Assembly: GCA_037447605.1 (NCBI GenBank)
Contig: CM074804.1
Location: 3,483,241 to 3,547,240 of the forward strand
DNA from: Zygnema circumcarinatum
Taxonomy: Eukaryota; Streptophyta; Zygnematophyceae; Zygnematales; Zygnemataceae
Direction of reading: 5' to 3'
Length of the DNA: 64,000 bases
Of the stretch, positions 10,802 through 33,588 are shown piece by piece. Numbering within the stretch: the first letter of the stretch is position 1; every line of letters starts with the position of its first letter. Both the position numbers and the translations under genes were made by a program. The notes under the pieces were generated by a model. That model saw only the letters and a program-made list of their open reading frames with translations, was not told where the DNA came from and searched no databases.

Positions 10802-13113
10802 ATGTCCGCCACACAAGCGGGCGATGTCCGCGTGGCGCGCATAGCGGAGTCCGTGCGTGCCATCCCTGACTGGCCTATACCCGGTGAGAGCGCTCGCCTG
10901 TGCAGGGCACGCTCCTCCATGGCGCCACCTCAGGAAATGGCCCGAGGGAGGATGCTATTGTGCTCGTGTTGCCGTTTTTGGTCTTTGGCGCTCCACCTGC
11001 ATTCGAACAGGGCATTTTGAAAGTATGCGAGCAACTTTGCGTGTTTGAATGAGCAGGAATTTTGTTTCGCGACATTACCACGCTGTTGCTTGATCCTCAG
11101 GCCTTCCGCGACACCATCGATATTTTTGTCGAGCGCTACAAGGACTACGGTCTGACTGCTGTGGCTGGTATGCATAGCCTCTGCACTTGTTTGAGTGGCT
11201 GTGGGAAAACATTGGCCTGCATTTCGATCAGGGGATCGTTGTGGTGGCCAATGCAGGGTTGGGGCGCACATGTTTACGGACAAAATAAACGAGTTTGCAG
11301 ACTGGCGTAATCAAGAAGCAAACATTGTTGACAACTTGGAAGGAATAAAGTAACCGGGGTTTATGTCGACTGTGCTGAAACCACACGTTCGAGGATCTTT
11401 GTATATCAGAGTTAATTAAGGGCCATTCAGCGGAGTTGACTCGTAAATCGTAGGATCTATGGATTTGTAATCAGTTGAATCATCAGGTGCAATTTGTGCA
11501 TCTGGTGTAGCCTAGCCTGCCCGACTCTTCAGCGTTGGGGATTTTGAATTAACACCATTTTCGTAAACTGCTCTCTTTCATACCGGCGATTCTCGAATTG
11601 ACAGTGGTGCCGCCCAGAAAACAATTAAATGGACCGACGTGTTGCTGAAGTTTGCAATCACGAAGCGCCGTCTGCAAGTTATAGCTACAGTATATTTTCA
11701 ACTTTACTATGCTTGTTTTTCTCGTAAAAAATAGGCCGTCCTTCTTGGATCTATCTAGTAGACACAGACAAGGTTATACCTTGAGCAGACATTCGGCACT
11801 GAGGCGACATCAGTACACTAGTTACCTTCTGTGAACTATTGCATATTTCACAAATCTACCATCGTCTCTCCATAGCATATGTTCATTCAGATGCAATTTG
11901 GTCTATTAGAAGCATCTTCATTTTTTTTCTGCAACGCTTATTCTTTATGGCCTCCGTGTGCTGTTGTTCGGCATGCAGGTATAGAAGCACGTGGCTTCAT
12001 TTTTGGGCCACCGATCGCTTTGGGATTGGGAATCAAGTTTGTCACTCTGCGAAAACCCAAAAAACTTCCCGGTAAGCCTGGTTGTGATATGCCGCACCTT
12101 TCGGGGCTCGTATCTGGTTGACTTCCCTTTATGCAGAGGAGTTCTATTGGTCAAATAGATACAGAGGCTGATATACTGCGGATGGATGAGCGAGGGCTGT
12201 GGAAGTTGTCCATAAGAGATCATGCGAACCGTTTGCAAGATTATGGACTGTATCTTTTTATGGCCTGTGAAGCAGTTCCTCTTGTAAACCTTTTCACAGC
12301 GTATGCCTTTTCTGACCTCCCCCGCTAAACACCAGGCGAGACCATATCCGAGGAGTACGCTTTGGAGTATGGAGTAGATAAGATAGAAATGCACAAAGGT
12401 GCTGTAGGGCCTGGAGACAAGGTGTTATTGGTGGACGACCTTGTGGCCACGGGTGGTACATTGGGCGCTGGCATTCGTCTATTGGGTGAGAAGCCGTTTG
12501 TGATACGAATGCAATCGCTGTCATGCTGCTGGCATCGCCCTATGCATTCTCTTGCACAACTTGCCCATACAGTTCGACTTGAAGTTCCTGAAGTGCACGC
12601 CATCATTTATATCTCAATGCACACTAAGTCTGTATCGTATGCACGCTTGTTGCTCGCTTACCAAGAATTGTAAAATCTGTTCCTACCTTTCCTCCGATAT
12701 GAGAATGGTTGAGTCAGAAAATGATCCACTGAGCCATAAGGCCTGATCCAAAATTTTCTTTTTGTGTCTCAGCATTTGAAGAGGACACCACGTGCAGCCT
12801 TCTTGGATATCAGATATTGCTTGTCTTTGCCATTGCAATGTGTACTGACAGTCAATCTCGTGTCTTTTTGTGGAGCAGAACGAGCGGGGGCTGAGGTGGT
12901 AGAGTGTGGCTGTGTTATCGAGCTGCCTGCCCTCAAGGTATTTTCACTCTTTTCCATTGTCGCTTGGAGACCCCTTCCCTCCTTTGCCTTAAGGCCACTG
13001 AAGTCCACTGCTCTGGTCCGTACCAATGTTTGGAGGCTTTTCTGTTGCTGCAGGGGCGGGAGAGGTTGGGATCAAAACCACTTTTTGTAGTTCTGGAATT
13101 CGACGGTCACTAA
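10802..13113 (+). CDS. APT: adenine phosphoribosyltransferase
   Basis: Converts adenine plus PRPP to AMP (purine salvage). In plants it also acts on cytokinin bases. Six exons join in phase: 10802-10883, 11057-11167, 11979-12071, 12336-12485, 12879-12937 and 13054-13113, giving 184 aa, the usual plant length. Diagnostic features are the [17 protein letters not shown] block near residue 23, [11 protein letters not shown], the short [10 protein letters not shown] loop, and the PRPP-binding signature [17 protein letters not shown]. The protein ends VVLEFDGH. No transit peptide is evident, so a cytosolic location is likely. The start is the ATG beginning [14 protein letters not shown], after a CT/CCT-rich leader. 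Confidence 0.97.
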
Positions 13114-13804
13114 GAGATGCCTCAAAAGGACTTGAAGCTGTGCTTACAGCGACCAAAGGGTGACAAGCTTGGCTTTGGAAGGCGTTGGTGTCAACCAAAT
13201 TGACTGTGGCTAGTTATGAAGTTAATGTTATTATTCTCAGGCTTCATGCGTAATAATAAGCTTCTTAAGCAAACTATGCCCCCACACTCTTGAAATGCGG
13301 TTCGTCTCACTCTTCATGTCCGTAGACAGAGCTGATGCTGCTTAGCGGTTTCCAGGCGAAAGGCTGCTTGTGCAGATCCGTGATGATCAAGATCACAATG
13401 TGATCAAAGATAAGCGCCGGTCAAGAGATCGAAGGCAGAGTACAACACCAGGAATGAAAATAAGAGATTGTCAAGATGCTTCATCTTGTCAAGATAATTG
13501 CAAGTGGCAATCAACGTTGAATCCGATTGCAGCACATGTCCCAGTCGCAACACTGCTCCCCACCCGCAACCTGTACAAAGTCTCGAGTTCATCTGGCTAT
13601 CTCCATGCCATATGTGATTGGATATAGTGCTGAGATCTGGGCTTCCTGCATCCATCTCACCATACCCGATGTATTTATTATTACAACAAGAGCCCTCGTT
13701 TAGCGTACTCCGCCAACAGAATGCCATGCTTGCTTTCTTTGATTCTCCCAACACGCTTTCATTGTTGACTCAGGACGTTGACATGCCTAAATCCCCACCC
13801 GAAG
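13114..13804. other. shared 3' flank of convergent APT and D2HGDH genes
   Basis: No coding sequence recognised. AT-rich UTR-like DNA between two opposed stop codons. Confidence 0.5.
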
Positions 13805-16800
13805 TTAGGTCCTGGCAGGGGTGCCGCAGCTGCCCTCGGAAGGGAGCACTTTGTAAGGGTTCAGAATGCCAGCGGAGTCCAGCAACGCCTTCACACTGCG
13901 CATAATGCCGATCTGCCCGTTCGGCCATTCCCTCCCCATCCACTCAGTCGCAGGTATCCCATTTTCACAAGAAGGTGCAGCCAAGGAGAAGGCAAGTAGT
14001 GGGCATTGCAAAGGATAGAGAGTCAAGAAAAGCAAGCATACCCTTTCAAACCATTTAAAGAGAAACAGAGTTGCTCTAACAAAACTGTGCAGTGTGAAAC
14101 AGAACTCACAGCCTCCGGCGATTTGCTGTAATGGATGGCCGATGCCTTCATGCGGCCCAACCCGTGCTCCGCGCTTATGCTGCCTTTCTTCTCCGCAGTC
14201 CACTCATACACAAACGGCTCAATCTTCGACAAAATCTGCATGGCCAGCTACTTCCAAGTGTGAGCCGAATGCGTTACCCCTTTGAACAATCGTTGGTGCG
14301 GTGCATCGATTATGGGATTATGGCACACCCTCTGGAAAGGTTGTCATACAGGTGACAGAGAAGCACCCTATCAGATTGTTTACATTGGCCATCCGAGGGC
14401 TCTCCAAGACTCACCTGCTCTGTGTATGAGGCAGCCGACACATTCAGGTGGAGGTTGCCATCACCCAGATGGCCATAGCCGACGACCAGAGCTAAACCGT
14501 CTGCAAGCGGGCCAAGTAGTCGAACATTTTTCAAGATTGTGACTTATAGGTCGATGAATTGGGCAGACTTCACACTGTTGAAAGTGTTAGGCTATAACTT
14601 CATATTGCTAAGACGACAGGACTCGGAGCCCATGTCCATGTACATGTCCATGCTCATGGTGACCCTAGCGAAGCCTCCCAGGGCCAGCAAGATTACTTAA
14701 CGGCTCTTGCTCCGGAAAGCGAGACTGGAAACATGAGCACACAAGTAAAACCTCAGACGAGGGACGGCGAAAATAGAGGAAGAGACGAGTGAGGAATCGA
14801 AGCACATCAGCATAAGGAACGGAGAAGTGTTGCAGATCGCACCAAGTCGCAGGCGCATTGCTTCAACGAGCTCATAGAGATGGCTGACTGGCACCGAGAG
14901 GTCATATTTGTAGACGGCTCCTGCACGTTGTAGGGCCTCCGCCACTCCCTGCAACAGTGCCTCCATTTCAATAAACTCTCATTCTCTCTCTCTCCAAGAT
15001 ACAATATGCATGGCAAGACATTGTAGGAGCGAATTTGGGACAGGCAGAATCCTCATCTTCACCTCACGTATGCGCCAAAGCGCGGCCGCCTGCTTGTGGT
15101 CCTGCGCCACTACACCGTCAAGCAGAAGGCCGTCTCCCAGAGCGCTCTCCAAGAAAGCTTCAAGCTTCTCCCTTTTCACCATTCCTTTCCCACGCTCGTC
15201 AGTAGCCCTCCAACAACCTGCTACTCCTACTGAGCACTAGAACTTACTATGTCATTAGAAAGGCTAGAGGAGTTTAGAAGAAACACATCAACTGGAAAAC
15301 TATTAAATAGCTTCAATTCCACGATCAATAACAGATGCAAGTCTGCCAGTCACACACTTTCACAGACGCAAAAGCGCTATCTTATCACCTGTCATGGGCT
15401 GCATTGCTGCCAGATGTCTCCAGCAGTAGGTAGAAGGGCGCCTCTGTGTGCGGCAGTGGGTGACGTGTCTCATCCAGATGTTTGACCACCTGCACCCTCT
15501 TTCAATAGCTTATTAAAACATCGATACCACCTAATTTAGAGGAGACCAGCGTCTGAATTTCGAAGGAATGGCCGTACCAAGCCTATGGACTGCTGATCCA
15601 AAAACTCAAATGCAGAAAGGACCTCGCCAAGCTGCCGCCGTGCCTCCACAAATGCAGCCTGAAACACAGAAAATCAAATCGGCATTCGTCTGTTGACGCG
15701 TTCAACAACCGAAATTACGACGTAGACCAAGAGAATAAAAAAAAATTCCTCATCATCAACATTATCGGAGTCAAGATTGGAAAGTCTGGTTCGCAGTCCT
15801 GAAGGTAGGCTCAAAGACAAAGCTCTGACCCTGCACAGCACAGCTGGCAGGAGAGGTTACCTGAACAGCAGAATAGTCGCTGCATGCAAGAAAGGCCACG
15901 TGGACAGAGGTGGGCCGTGGAGGAGTCAAAATGGCCACCTTGGTAATCACTCCCAGAGTCCCTTCTGCCCCTGCGGCGCCCCCTCCCTTCTGAACTACTC
16001 ATAATTCTGAGGGGGCTCAAATGACAAGTGCGCAGGTAAAGCCTGGAGGAGGCGCCCACCGATGAAGAGGTCCTTGAGGGCATACCCCGTGTTGTCTTTA
16101 CGAAGCGCACTAAGCAGGTCCAGCACTCTGCCATCTGAAAGCACCACTTCCACTCCTGCACGTCCCTGCCTCACCTCTCTCATACGTCAAACAAATACAG
16201 TCGACTTTACAAGGAAAGAGAGCAGGTCTTTGAATATTAAGGACTAACTGGAAGCACTTTAAAGGCGAATACTTGAGACAAGCACTGTGCAGCCACGATT
16301 GGCGACATTAACAGCCGTATCAAGATGCAATCGCCAACTAACCTCACCGACTGGTCTCTCAGTGAGGAAGCTTGACAGCCTTTTACTTTCTAAAAAAGTA
16401 AAAATGAAGAGTTTTAGCAGAATTGGCACCGCACCGAGAACAGTTCCATGGAGGGAGCCGTAACGCAGCAGCCTAAGGCCGCCTGCATTTGTGGCAACAT
16501 TCCCACCAATATGGCAGCTGCCTTTGGCACCCAGATCAAGCGGCATCATAAACCTGCAGGCAGCACGCAGGACCCCAGTGACATGTCATTGAACATTGAA
16601 TGAAAACTTAAAGCAAACTGAATTCAAATATTCTTTGTGAATTCAAGCTAATAAACCTCATATTTTTTAACGCAAGGAGTCAAGCGGCGTACCCGCGGGC
16701 TTGGACGAACTCATTCAGCTGCTCGAGGATGCAGCCAGCCTCACACAGCAGGATGCCGCTCACCTGCAACTTTCCACTGCTCTTATCAGCATCCACCTTC

Positions 16801-18935
16801 ACTATCTTTGTGACATGCGAACTTGGCGTCCGGAGTGCACAAATATGGACACAAGGGCAGGCCTTCAGAGAGCACTCTGACCTCATCAAAAGAAATGATA
16901 CGATTCATGGTGGAAAGGTTTAGGATAACCTGCAACCCATGTCCTTCCCAAGATTTTTGCACCTCAGCATGGCACATGTCTGAGTCTCAGAAACGAAAAG
17001 GAAACTGAAAAACCAAAAAAGGCATATAGCTCAACCAAAAAAAAAAAAAAAAAACAAATAGGTTATTGGAACACTAACTTCCTAAGCAGCCGTACACGAC
17101 CAGCACTCTAAACACCGTTCAATGGAAGCACAACGATAGGAGCGGATGGTGGCAGGGAGAGGTTCGTCGCAGCTAGACCTCGTCAAACACAGGTACGCTG
17201 CCTCCTACAAGGCCAGTATTCCCGCCCTGAGGCACCACAGCCAAATTCCTCTCTGTGCAATACCTCAGAACATTGGACACCTGTGGAAGCATTGAGGAGG
17301 CGCAGATGATCAGTGACAGGTTAGACTGAATACTCCACTTACATCAACTAGCTTGATACTTGCTCACAGCCTAGTCCAGATTTTTAAGAGCCAGAACTAC
17401 TGCTTACAAAAACACTGCCCTTCGGTCCACTACAAAAAAAAAAAGAGGAGATCAACTTGAATATTAACAGCGAACTACACTTTTGTGATTGCCTTGTCAC
17501 TTCAAACGATGTACAATTAATGGCTTTGCTTTAACAAACTGGATTTGCCTGTACCAACTCACACTCCCCTAGAAACGTGTACATATTGATTTTTTGCTTT
17601 TAATGGCACTAATAGAACGATTAAAGCCAAAAACCAAAACAGGAGAATTAAATAACGAGAAATAGTCCTTGGACTACATATCAATATTGTAGATTTTCAG
17701 AACTCATTGTTCATGGGGTATTGAGTCCATTATCACGGAGTCCATCATGCAGCTAAACAACATATCCTTGTACACTAAGATACGAGCTGAGTCTATTAAT
17801 TCATAAATTTCCTCACTTCTAAGAAAATCAAACGGCTAAGGAATGCTACTTGCAAACAGAAAGCCTCACTCATACTGCTTCACCTTAAGGAAAACCACGC
17901 GTAACCGCGTTCTCGACATATTCCAATCCACGACAACCCTTTTCCCCCAAGAAATTTGATAGTGTTAGTGCCTCTAGCAGACGTCTCCTCCTTTTCACCA
18001 TCTGAAATTGACATCAAAGAGGTAAAACACACAGATTGCAAAAAAATCTGAAAAGAGCTAAAAAGCTTAAAACTCCATTAATTAAAACAGAAGTGGTTAC
18101 ATGTCATAAGTTAGGCATATAGCCTTCCTCTATCACCCCTTAAACCTAAATAATAATCCTGAGTTATCCCAACTCCCATCTCCTTTTGTTTGCTTCAGTG
18201 TAGTCAAGCCTTGTGGAGGCTAAGTGGAGGAGGTGGGAGGTAGGATAACTCAAGATTTATTATTCAAGTTTAAGGGAAGGGTTTAGGTGATAGAGGAAAG
18301 CTGTGTGCCTAACTTACCACGTGTAACCACCTCTACTTTTCTAAATGGAGTTTTAGGCTGCTTAGCGTTTTCCAAAAGTTTTTGCAATGTGCATACTTTA
18401 TTTCTTTTCATGATGTCATTTAAATGGTGAAAATGAGGGGACGTCTGTAAGGGGCACTAAAACTATCAAAAGCTAGAGGGAGAGCCCTTACCTCCTGAGT
18501 GCTCTGTGGTTTTAGGAGCAGCTTGCTCGCTCCAAAATACTTCCCCATCCAATCACGGTTTGCCACTTGAAGAACATCGGGGTCTTGCACAACAGCCGAC
18601 TCGCCGAGGAGTTCTCTGAATTTTGCAACATCGCTCTCGTTCACCACTCCAAAGCGCGGGTCTCGCTGAAATGCAGCGGCGCCAAAAGTGCGCAGTGCCA
18701 AAGGGAACTTCCACTGAGTGCGGTCACAAGAAAAGCTTGCAGGCCGACCAGAAGTTGAAAACTTCTGCAAAGGCAGGTAAGGCGGGTGCATTGAGGAGGG
18801 AGAGAAGCCTGAAGGAGGCAGAAACGAGCTCTCCCCTACGCCTGTCCAAGCCACCATTCTGCGCCAGTTGCGCCATGCCTGGCCGCCATGCCTGCTACAA
18901 TTAAACCGCGAAGTGGCCATAGCAGGCGGCAGCAT
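13805..18935 (-). CDS. D2HGDH: D-2-hydroxyglutarate dehydrogenase, mitochondrial
   Basis: FAD enzyme of the vanillyl-alcohol-oxidase fold that oxidises D-2-hydroxyglutarate to 2-oxoglutarate and, in plant mitochondria, passes electrons to ETF. About 14 exons are visible on the minus strand. The first (18492-18935) has an Arg/Ser-rich presequence ([17 protein letters not shown]), then [10 protein letters not shown] and [18 protein letters not shown]. Exons 17179-17280 and 16882-16929 carry [20 protein letters not shown] (FAD diphosphate loop) and [12 protein letters not shown]. Later exons give [87 protein letters not shown] (metal/substrate histidines) and [20 protein letters not shown]. The end [10 protein letters not shown] plus a short tail stops at 13805. 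The start may be 18935 or the next ATG at 18920. Confidence 0.95.
18040..18385. repeat. foldback (MITE-like) element in D2HGDH intron 1
   Basis: The left half (about 18060-18175) and the reverse complement of the right half (about 18230-18370) share, in the same order, AAACTCCATT, GTGGTTACA, AAGTTAGGCA, TTCCTCTATCACC, AATAATAA/AATAATCC and GAGTTATCC. They flank a loop of roughly 50 bp. Arms of about 130 bp with moderate divergence fit an old miniature inverted-repeat element. It has no coding capacity. Confidence 0.8.
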
Positions 18936-19103
18936 ATCCCTTTCCCTCGGCTCCTTCCCTTTTCACCCGCCTGCCCGCCTCCACATTCAAGCAGCCCGCC
19001 CGCCCGGGGGAGTCGGGGCAGCAGCCGGTGGTTGCCACGTGGCCCACCCGGCGTCGGCGCGCGACTTTGGACTTCTGGCGCGGACGCGTGGGATGGGGAG
19101 ATG

Positions 19104-19450
19104 CCTGAGGGAGTACAACCATTGGCAAGCAATGGTTGGTTGGCCAGTGGTTGCCGGATCGCGGAGGCGCGAATCGCCGGTTTGAATGACCCGAGCAGAG
19201 GAGAGCAGAGGAGAGCAGAGCAGAGGGACCAGCCATTCGAAAAGCTGCCAACCGTTGCCAACAGTACAACCATTGGCAGGCAATGGTTGGTTGGCCAGTG
19301 GTTGCCGGGTCGCGGAGGCGCGAATCGCCGGTTTGAATGACCCGAGCAGAGGAGAGCAGAGCAGGGACCAGCCATTCGAATGGCTGCCAACCGTTGCCAA
19401 CGGTACAACCATTGGCAGGCAATGGTTGGTTGGCCAGTGGTTGCCGGCCC
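19104..19450 (+). repeat. tandem repeats, left arm (about 140-150 bp unit)
   Basis: The unit starts GTACAACCATTGGCA, continues GGCAATGGTTGGTTGG and GTTGCCGG, then GGTTTGAATGACCCGAGCAG, a GAGCAGAG-rich stretch and AGCCATTCGAA. About two and a half units are present. The last runs into the 5S upstream region. Confidence 0.9.
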
Positions 19451-19552
19451 ACTGTGCGCGTGCGTGCGCCGCGAGCTGGCCCCGCTGACGGGAAGTGAAG
19501 GCAATTGGCTCAATTAAACGCGGTATGTAATTTAATATGCACTCTCCACTCG

Positions 19553-19670
19553 TGGTGCGATCATACCTAGGCTACTACGCCGGATCCCATCAGAACTCTA
19601 TATCTAAGCGCCTGTGGGTCGGAAAAGTACTGAGATGGGTGACCTCCCGGGACGTCCCGATGTCGCACCC
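19553..19670 (+). rRNA. 5S ribosomal RNA, probably degenerate copy
   Basis: Matches the eukaryotic 5S gene along its whole 118 nt: GGTGCGATCATACC at the 5' end, GGATCCCATCAGAACTC, CTAAGCGCC (box A region), GATGGGTGACCTCCCGGGA (box C) and closing TCGCACC. The terminal stem GGTGCGA/TCGCACC is intact. Upstream is a TATA-like TTTAATATGC about 25 bp before the start, and a T-run follows at 19677. Compared with the opposite copy it has CTCTATATCTAAG where CTCTGCAGCTAAG is expected, and GAAAAGTAC in the internal element, so it may be inactive. Confidence 0.9.
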
Positions 19671-19868
19671 ACGAGCTTTTGTTTCGATTTTGTACGCAAT
19701 TGGGGGGTTCACGCTTATCCAGTATACGAAAAGTCACTTTTTTCGTGTACTTAAGTCTGAAACCCAATGGTGCGACCCAGTCACCCAATCTGGTGATGTC
19801 TTTTCACAAGATTTTCGAAACATGAACCATTATCTCCGACTATCATCGACCATAATGGGTCAAAGCAC

Positions 19869-20060
19869 GGGTACTTGACATATGGTAATATGGTACTATG
19901 CGGCTAACCATGTAAACTGAAAATGTGGCATTCATCTCACGATGGCGATGCCATATTGGCCGATGCATGTGGCTGGCATCGCCATCGTGAGATGAATGCC
20001 ACATTTTCAGTTTACATGGTTAGCCGCATAGTACCATATTACCATATGTCAAGTACCATA
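19869..20060. repeat. perfect central hairpin of the 5S palindrome
   Basis: About 85 bp read the same on both strands without a mismatch, around a loop of 20 nt (19954-19973). The stem contains ATCTCACGATGGC and TTTACATGGTTAGCCGC. This is long enough to extrude as a cruciform or to give a double-stranded RNA if transcribed. Confidence 0.92.
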
Positions 20061-20294
20061 TTTCCATATGTCAAGTACCAAAAAAAAAAAAAAACCCAAG
20101 CGTGACCGATTATGGCCGATGATAGTCGGAGATAATGGTTCATGTTTCGAAAATCTTGTGAAATGACATCACCAGATTGGGTGACTGGGTCGCACCATTG
20201 GGTTTCAGACTTAAGTACACGAAAAAAGTGACTTTTCGTATACTGGATAAGCGTGAACCCCCCAATTGCGTACAAAATCGAAATAAAAGCTCGT

Positions 20295-20412
20295 GGGTGC
20301 AACATCGGGACTTCCCGGGAGGTCACCCATCCCAGTAGTATTCCGACCCACAGGCGCTTAGCTGCAGAGTTCTGATGGGATCTGGCGTAGTAGCCTAGGT
20401 ATGATCGCACCA
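20295..20412 (-). rRNA. 5S ribosomal RNA, near-canonical copy
   Basis: Mirror of the plus-strand copy, with better matches to the plant consensus: AACTCTGCAGCTAAGCGCC, GGAATACTACTGGGATGG and GACCTCCCGGGAAGTCCC. The terminal stem is intact, the TATA-like TTTAATATGC is conserved upstream, and the 3' flank reads CACGAGCTTTTATTT, a Pol III-type T-run. This copy is the better candidate for a functional gene. It is transcribed towards the other copy. Confidence 0.92.
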
Positions 20413-20512
20413 CGAGCGGAGAGTGCATATTAAATTACATAGCGCGTTTAATTGAGCCAATTGCCTTCACTTCCCGTCAGCGGGGCCAGCTCGCGGCGCA
20501 CGCACGCGCACA

Positions 20513-20945
20513 GTGGCCCGGCAACCACTGGCCAACCAACCATTGCCTGCCAATGGTTGTACTGTTGGCAACGGTTGGCAGCCATTCGAATGGCTGGTCC
20601 CTGCTCTGCTCTCCTCTGCTCGGGTCATTCAAACCGGCGATTCGCGCCTCCGCGACCCGGCAACCACAGGCCAACCAACCATTGCCTGCCAATGGTTGTA
20701 CTGTTGGCAACGGTTGGCAGCTTTTCGAATGGCTGGTCCCTCTGCTCTGCTCTCCTCTGCTCTCCTCTGCTCGGGTCATTCAAACCGGCGATTCGCGCCT
20801 CCGCGATCCGGCAACCACTGGCCAACCAACCATTGCCTGCCAATGGTTGTACTGTTGGCAACGGTTGGCAGCTATTCGAATGGCTGGTCCCTCTGCTCTG
20901 CTCTCCTCTGCTCGGGTCCTTCAAACCGGCGATTCGCGCCTCCCC
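20513..20945 (-). repeat. tandem repeats, right arm (about 140-150 bp unit)
   Basis: Same unit as the left arm in inverted orientation. TTGTACTGTTGGCAACGG recurs near 20556, 20696 and 20846. One more partial unit is present than in the left arm, and the array stops about 100 bp before the SMC5 start codon. Confidence 0.9.
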
Positions 20946-21047
20946 GCGACCGCGAGGCGAGGCGAGGCGCAGGGCGCTCCTCTCCTCTCCTCTCGCGCTC
21001 TCGGGACTGAGGGAGCGCGAGCGAGGCTGCTCTGCGGGGGGGGCGGC

Positions 21048-32335
<11,288 letters not shown>

Positions 32336-33588
32336 CGTGGCAAGTGGCGTACGCGGCTGATTTTCATAACGCTGTTTCTGTACATAGTGTGGACATCACT
32401 TGTGGATCTGAATTGTATGGGCCTGAAGTTCCTTTACAACAATAAAGGTAACAGCAGCAGCTTCAATGGCTGGGAAGCTATCCGGGAATCTTATTGGACG
32501 GCGACCTCATAAAGAGAGGCGGCCTTACTCGTCCCTTGGAGCACTTAATGGTTTGGCTACTTGCCAGAAATCGGTTGGATTTGGAAGCAGGGTCTGAACT
32601 CAACACAGGCATTGGAGGAGCTTGTTGTCGTCATATGGTATCTGCAGTTCCTGTTTTACAATGACTGCGGCCCCCTTTGTTGCAAGGGCAGGGCTGCGAA
32701 GCCGCAGTCCAACCAGTGCGTGTGTGTCCATAAGATGGCGCAGCGAAGGGACCGTTGGATCAATGAATGATATTTGAACGATCCACTTTTTATACAGATG
32801 ATTCATGCTCTCCCTTTCTTCATACTTTACAAGCTTTGTACATCCTCCTGTACATTGGCCAAGGTCGGACCTGTTAAAAGCAGAAACCAGTATGCAGTTT
32901 CGGCCAACTTGACCTAAAAAAACTTAAGGCCCTCCCATCACTCCGGCAGCACTGCTCTCACTGTACAACATGAACATGCGTTCCGCTGCAGGTCTGGCTA
33001 AACCCTCCATCCGATCATACAACCGGGAAGGGACAAAATCATAGCTATGTACTATAGGTCGTTTTCCCCTGCAGGGGCTGTGGCATGCTAAGACCCATGC
33101 CCATCATTGACTTCCATCACCATCTTGTGGCAGTCTGAAAGAACGCTTACACGAACCTCTTAACATAAATGAAACTGTCCTGGCATGGAGGGCGGAGTGT
33201 CGGGAGCCTCCCAGTTCCTGCCAAAAGCCTCTCTCAGTAGAGGCAGATTGGAAGGCTCACGCGCTGCCACCCGTCCCTACCTGAGAGGCTGAATCGTCCA
33301 GTCCTGCCAGGAGCCACATCACGACGCCCTGTTCTCAGGGAGTGAGAGCACTTGTAGAGGTAGACAGGAGACTGGAAGCTTCACAGCTGCTTCTCATCCT
33401 TGACCCGCCCTCCAGCTGCTTCTCGGCTAACTGGGCCACTTCTCAGAGGAAACTTAAGTCGTTGTTGTAAAGGGGCACAGTCTCTGAATTTTTGAATTTA
33501 TTCATTCAACAAAAATGACGTTACAGCAATGCTCTGAAAGCGTTGATGTTTCAACACTATCTCACAGGGCAATGTACAGAAGCAATTT
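32336..33588. other. 3' flanks of convergent SMC5 and RAB3GAP2-like genes
   Basis: No coding sequence recognised. Just after the SMC5 stop there is a short inverted repeat (GCCACGTCAG/CTGACGTGGC, 32319-32342). An AATAAA near 32442 is a possible poly(A) signal. The rest is unstructured. Confidence 0.5.

Larger units (their letters stand above)
19104..20861. repeat. large palindrome carrying two convergent 5S rRNA genes
   Basis: Left and right arms are reverse complements over about 0.85 kb each; positions in the outer arms add to 39965. Each arm contains, from outside in, tandem repeats of about 140-150 bp, a 5S rRNA gene, about 200 bp of 5S 3' flank, and a central hairpin. The arms differ by scattered substitutions and by about 40 extra bp in the right arm (a duplicated CCATATGTCAAGTACC and a poly-A run at 20079-20094). 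Confidence 0.9.

Noticed and set aside
19537-20428. Mirror-image open frames (RLWVGKVLRWVTSRDVP-like) on both strands
   Set aside because: They are translations of the two 5S rRNA genes and flanks; the match to 5S rRNA explains the sequence fully.
19104-20945. Cassandra-type TRIM retrotransposon (5S sequence inside LTRs)
   Set aside because: In Cassandra the two 5S-bearing LTRs are direct repeats with primer-binding and polypurine sites between. Here the copies are inverted and neither site was seen.
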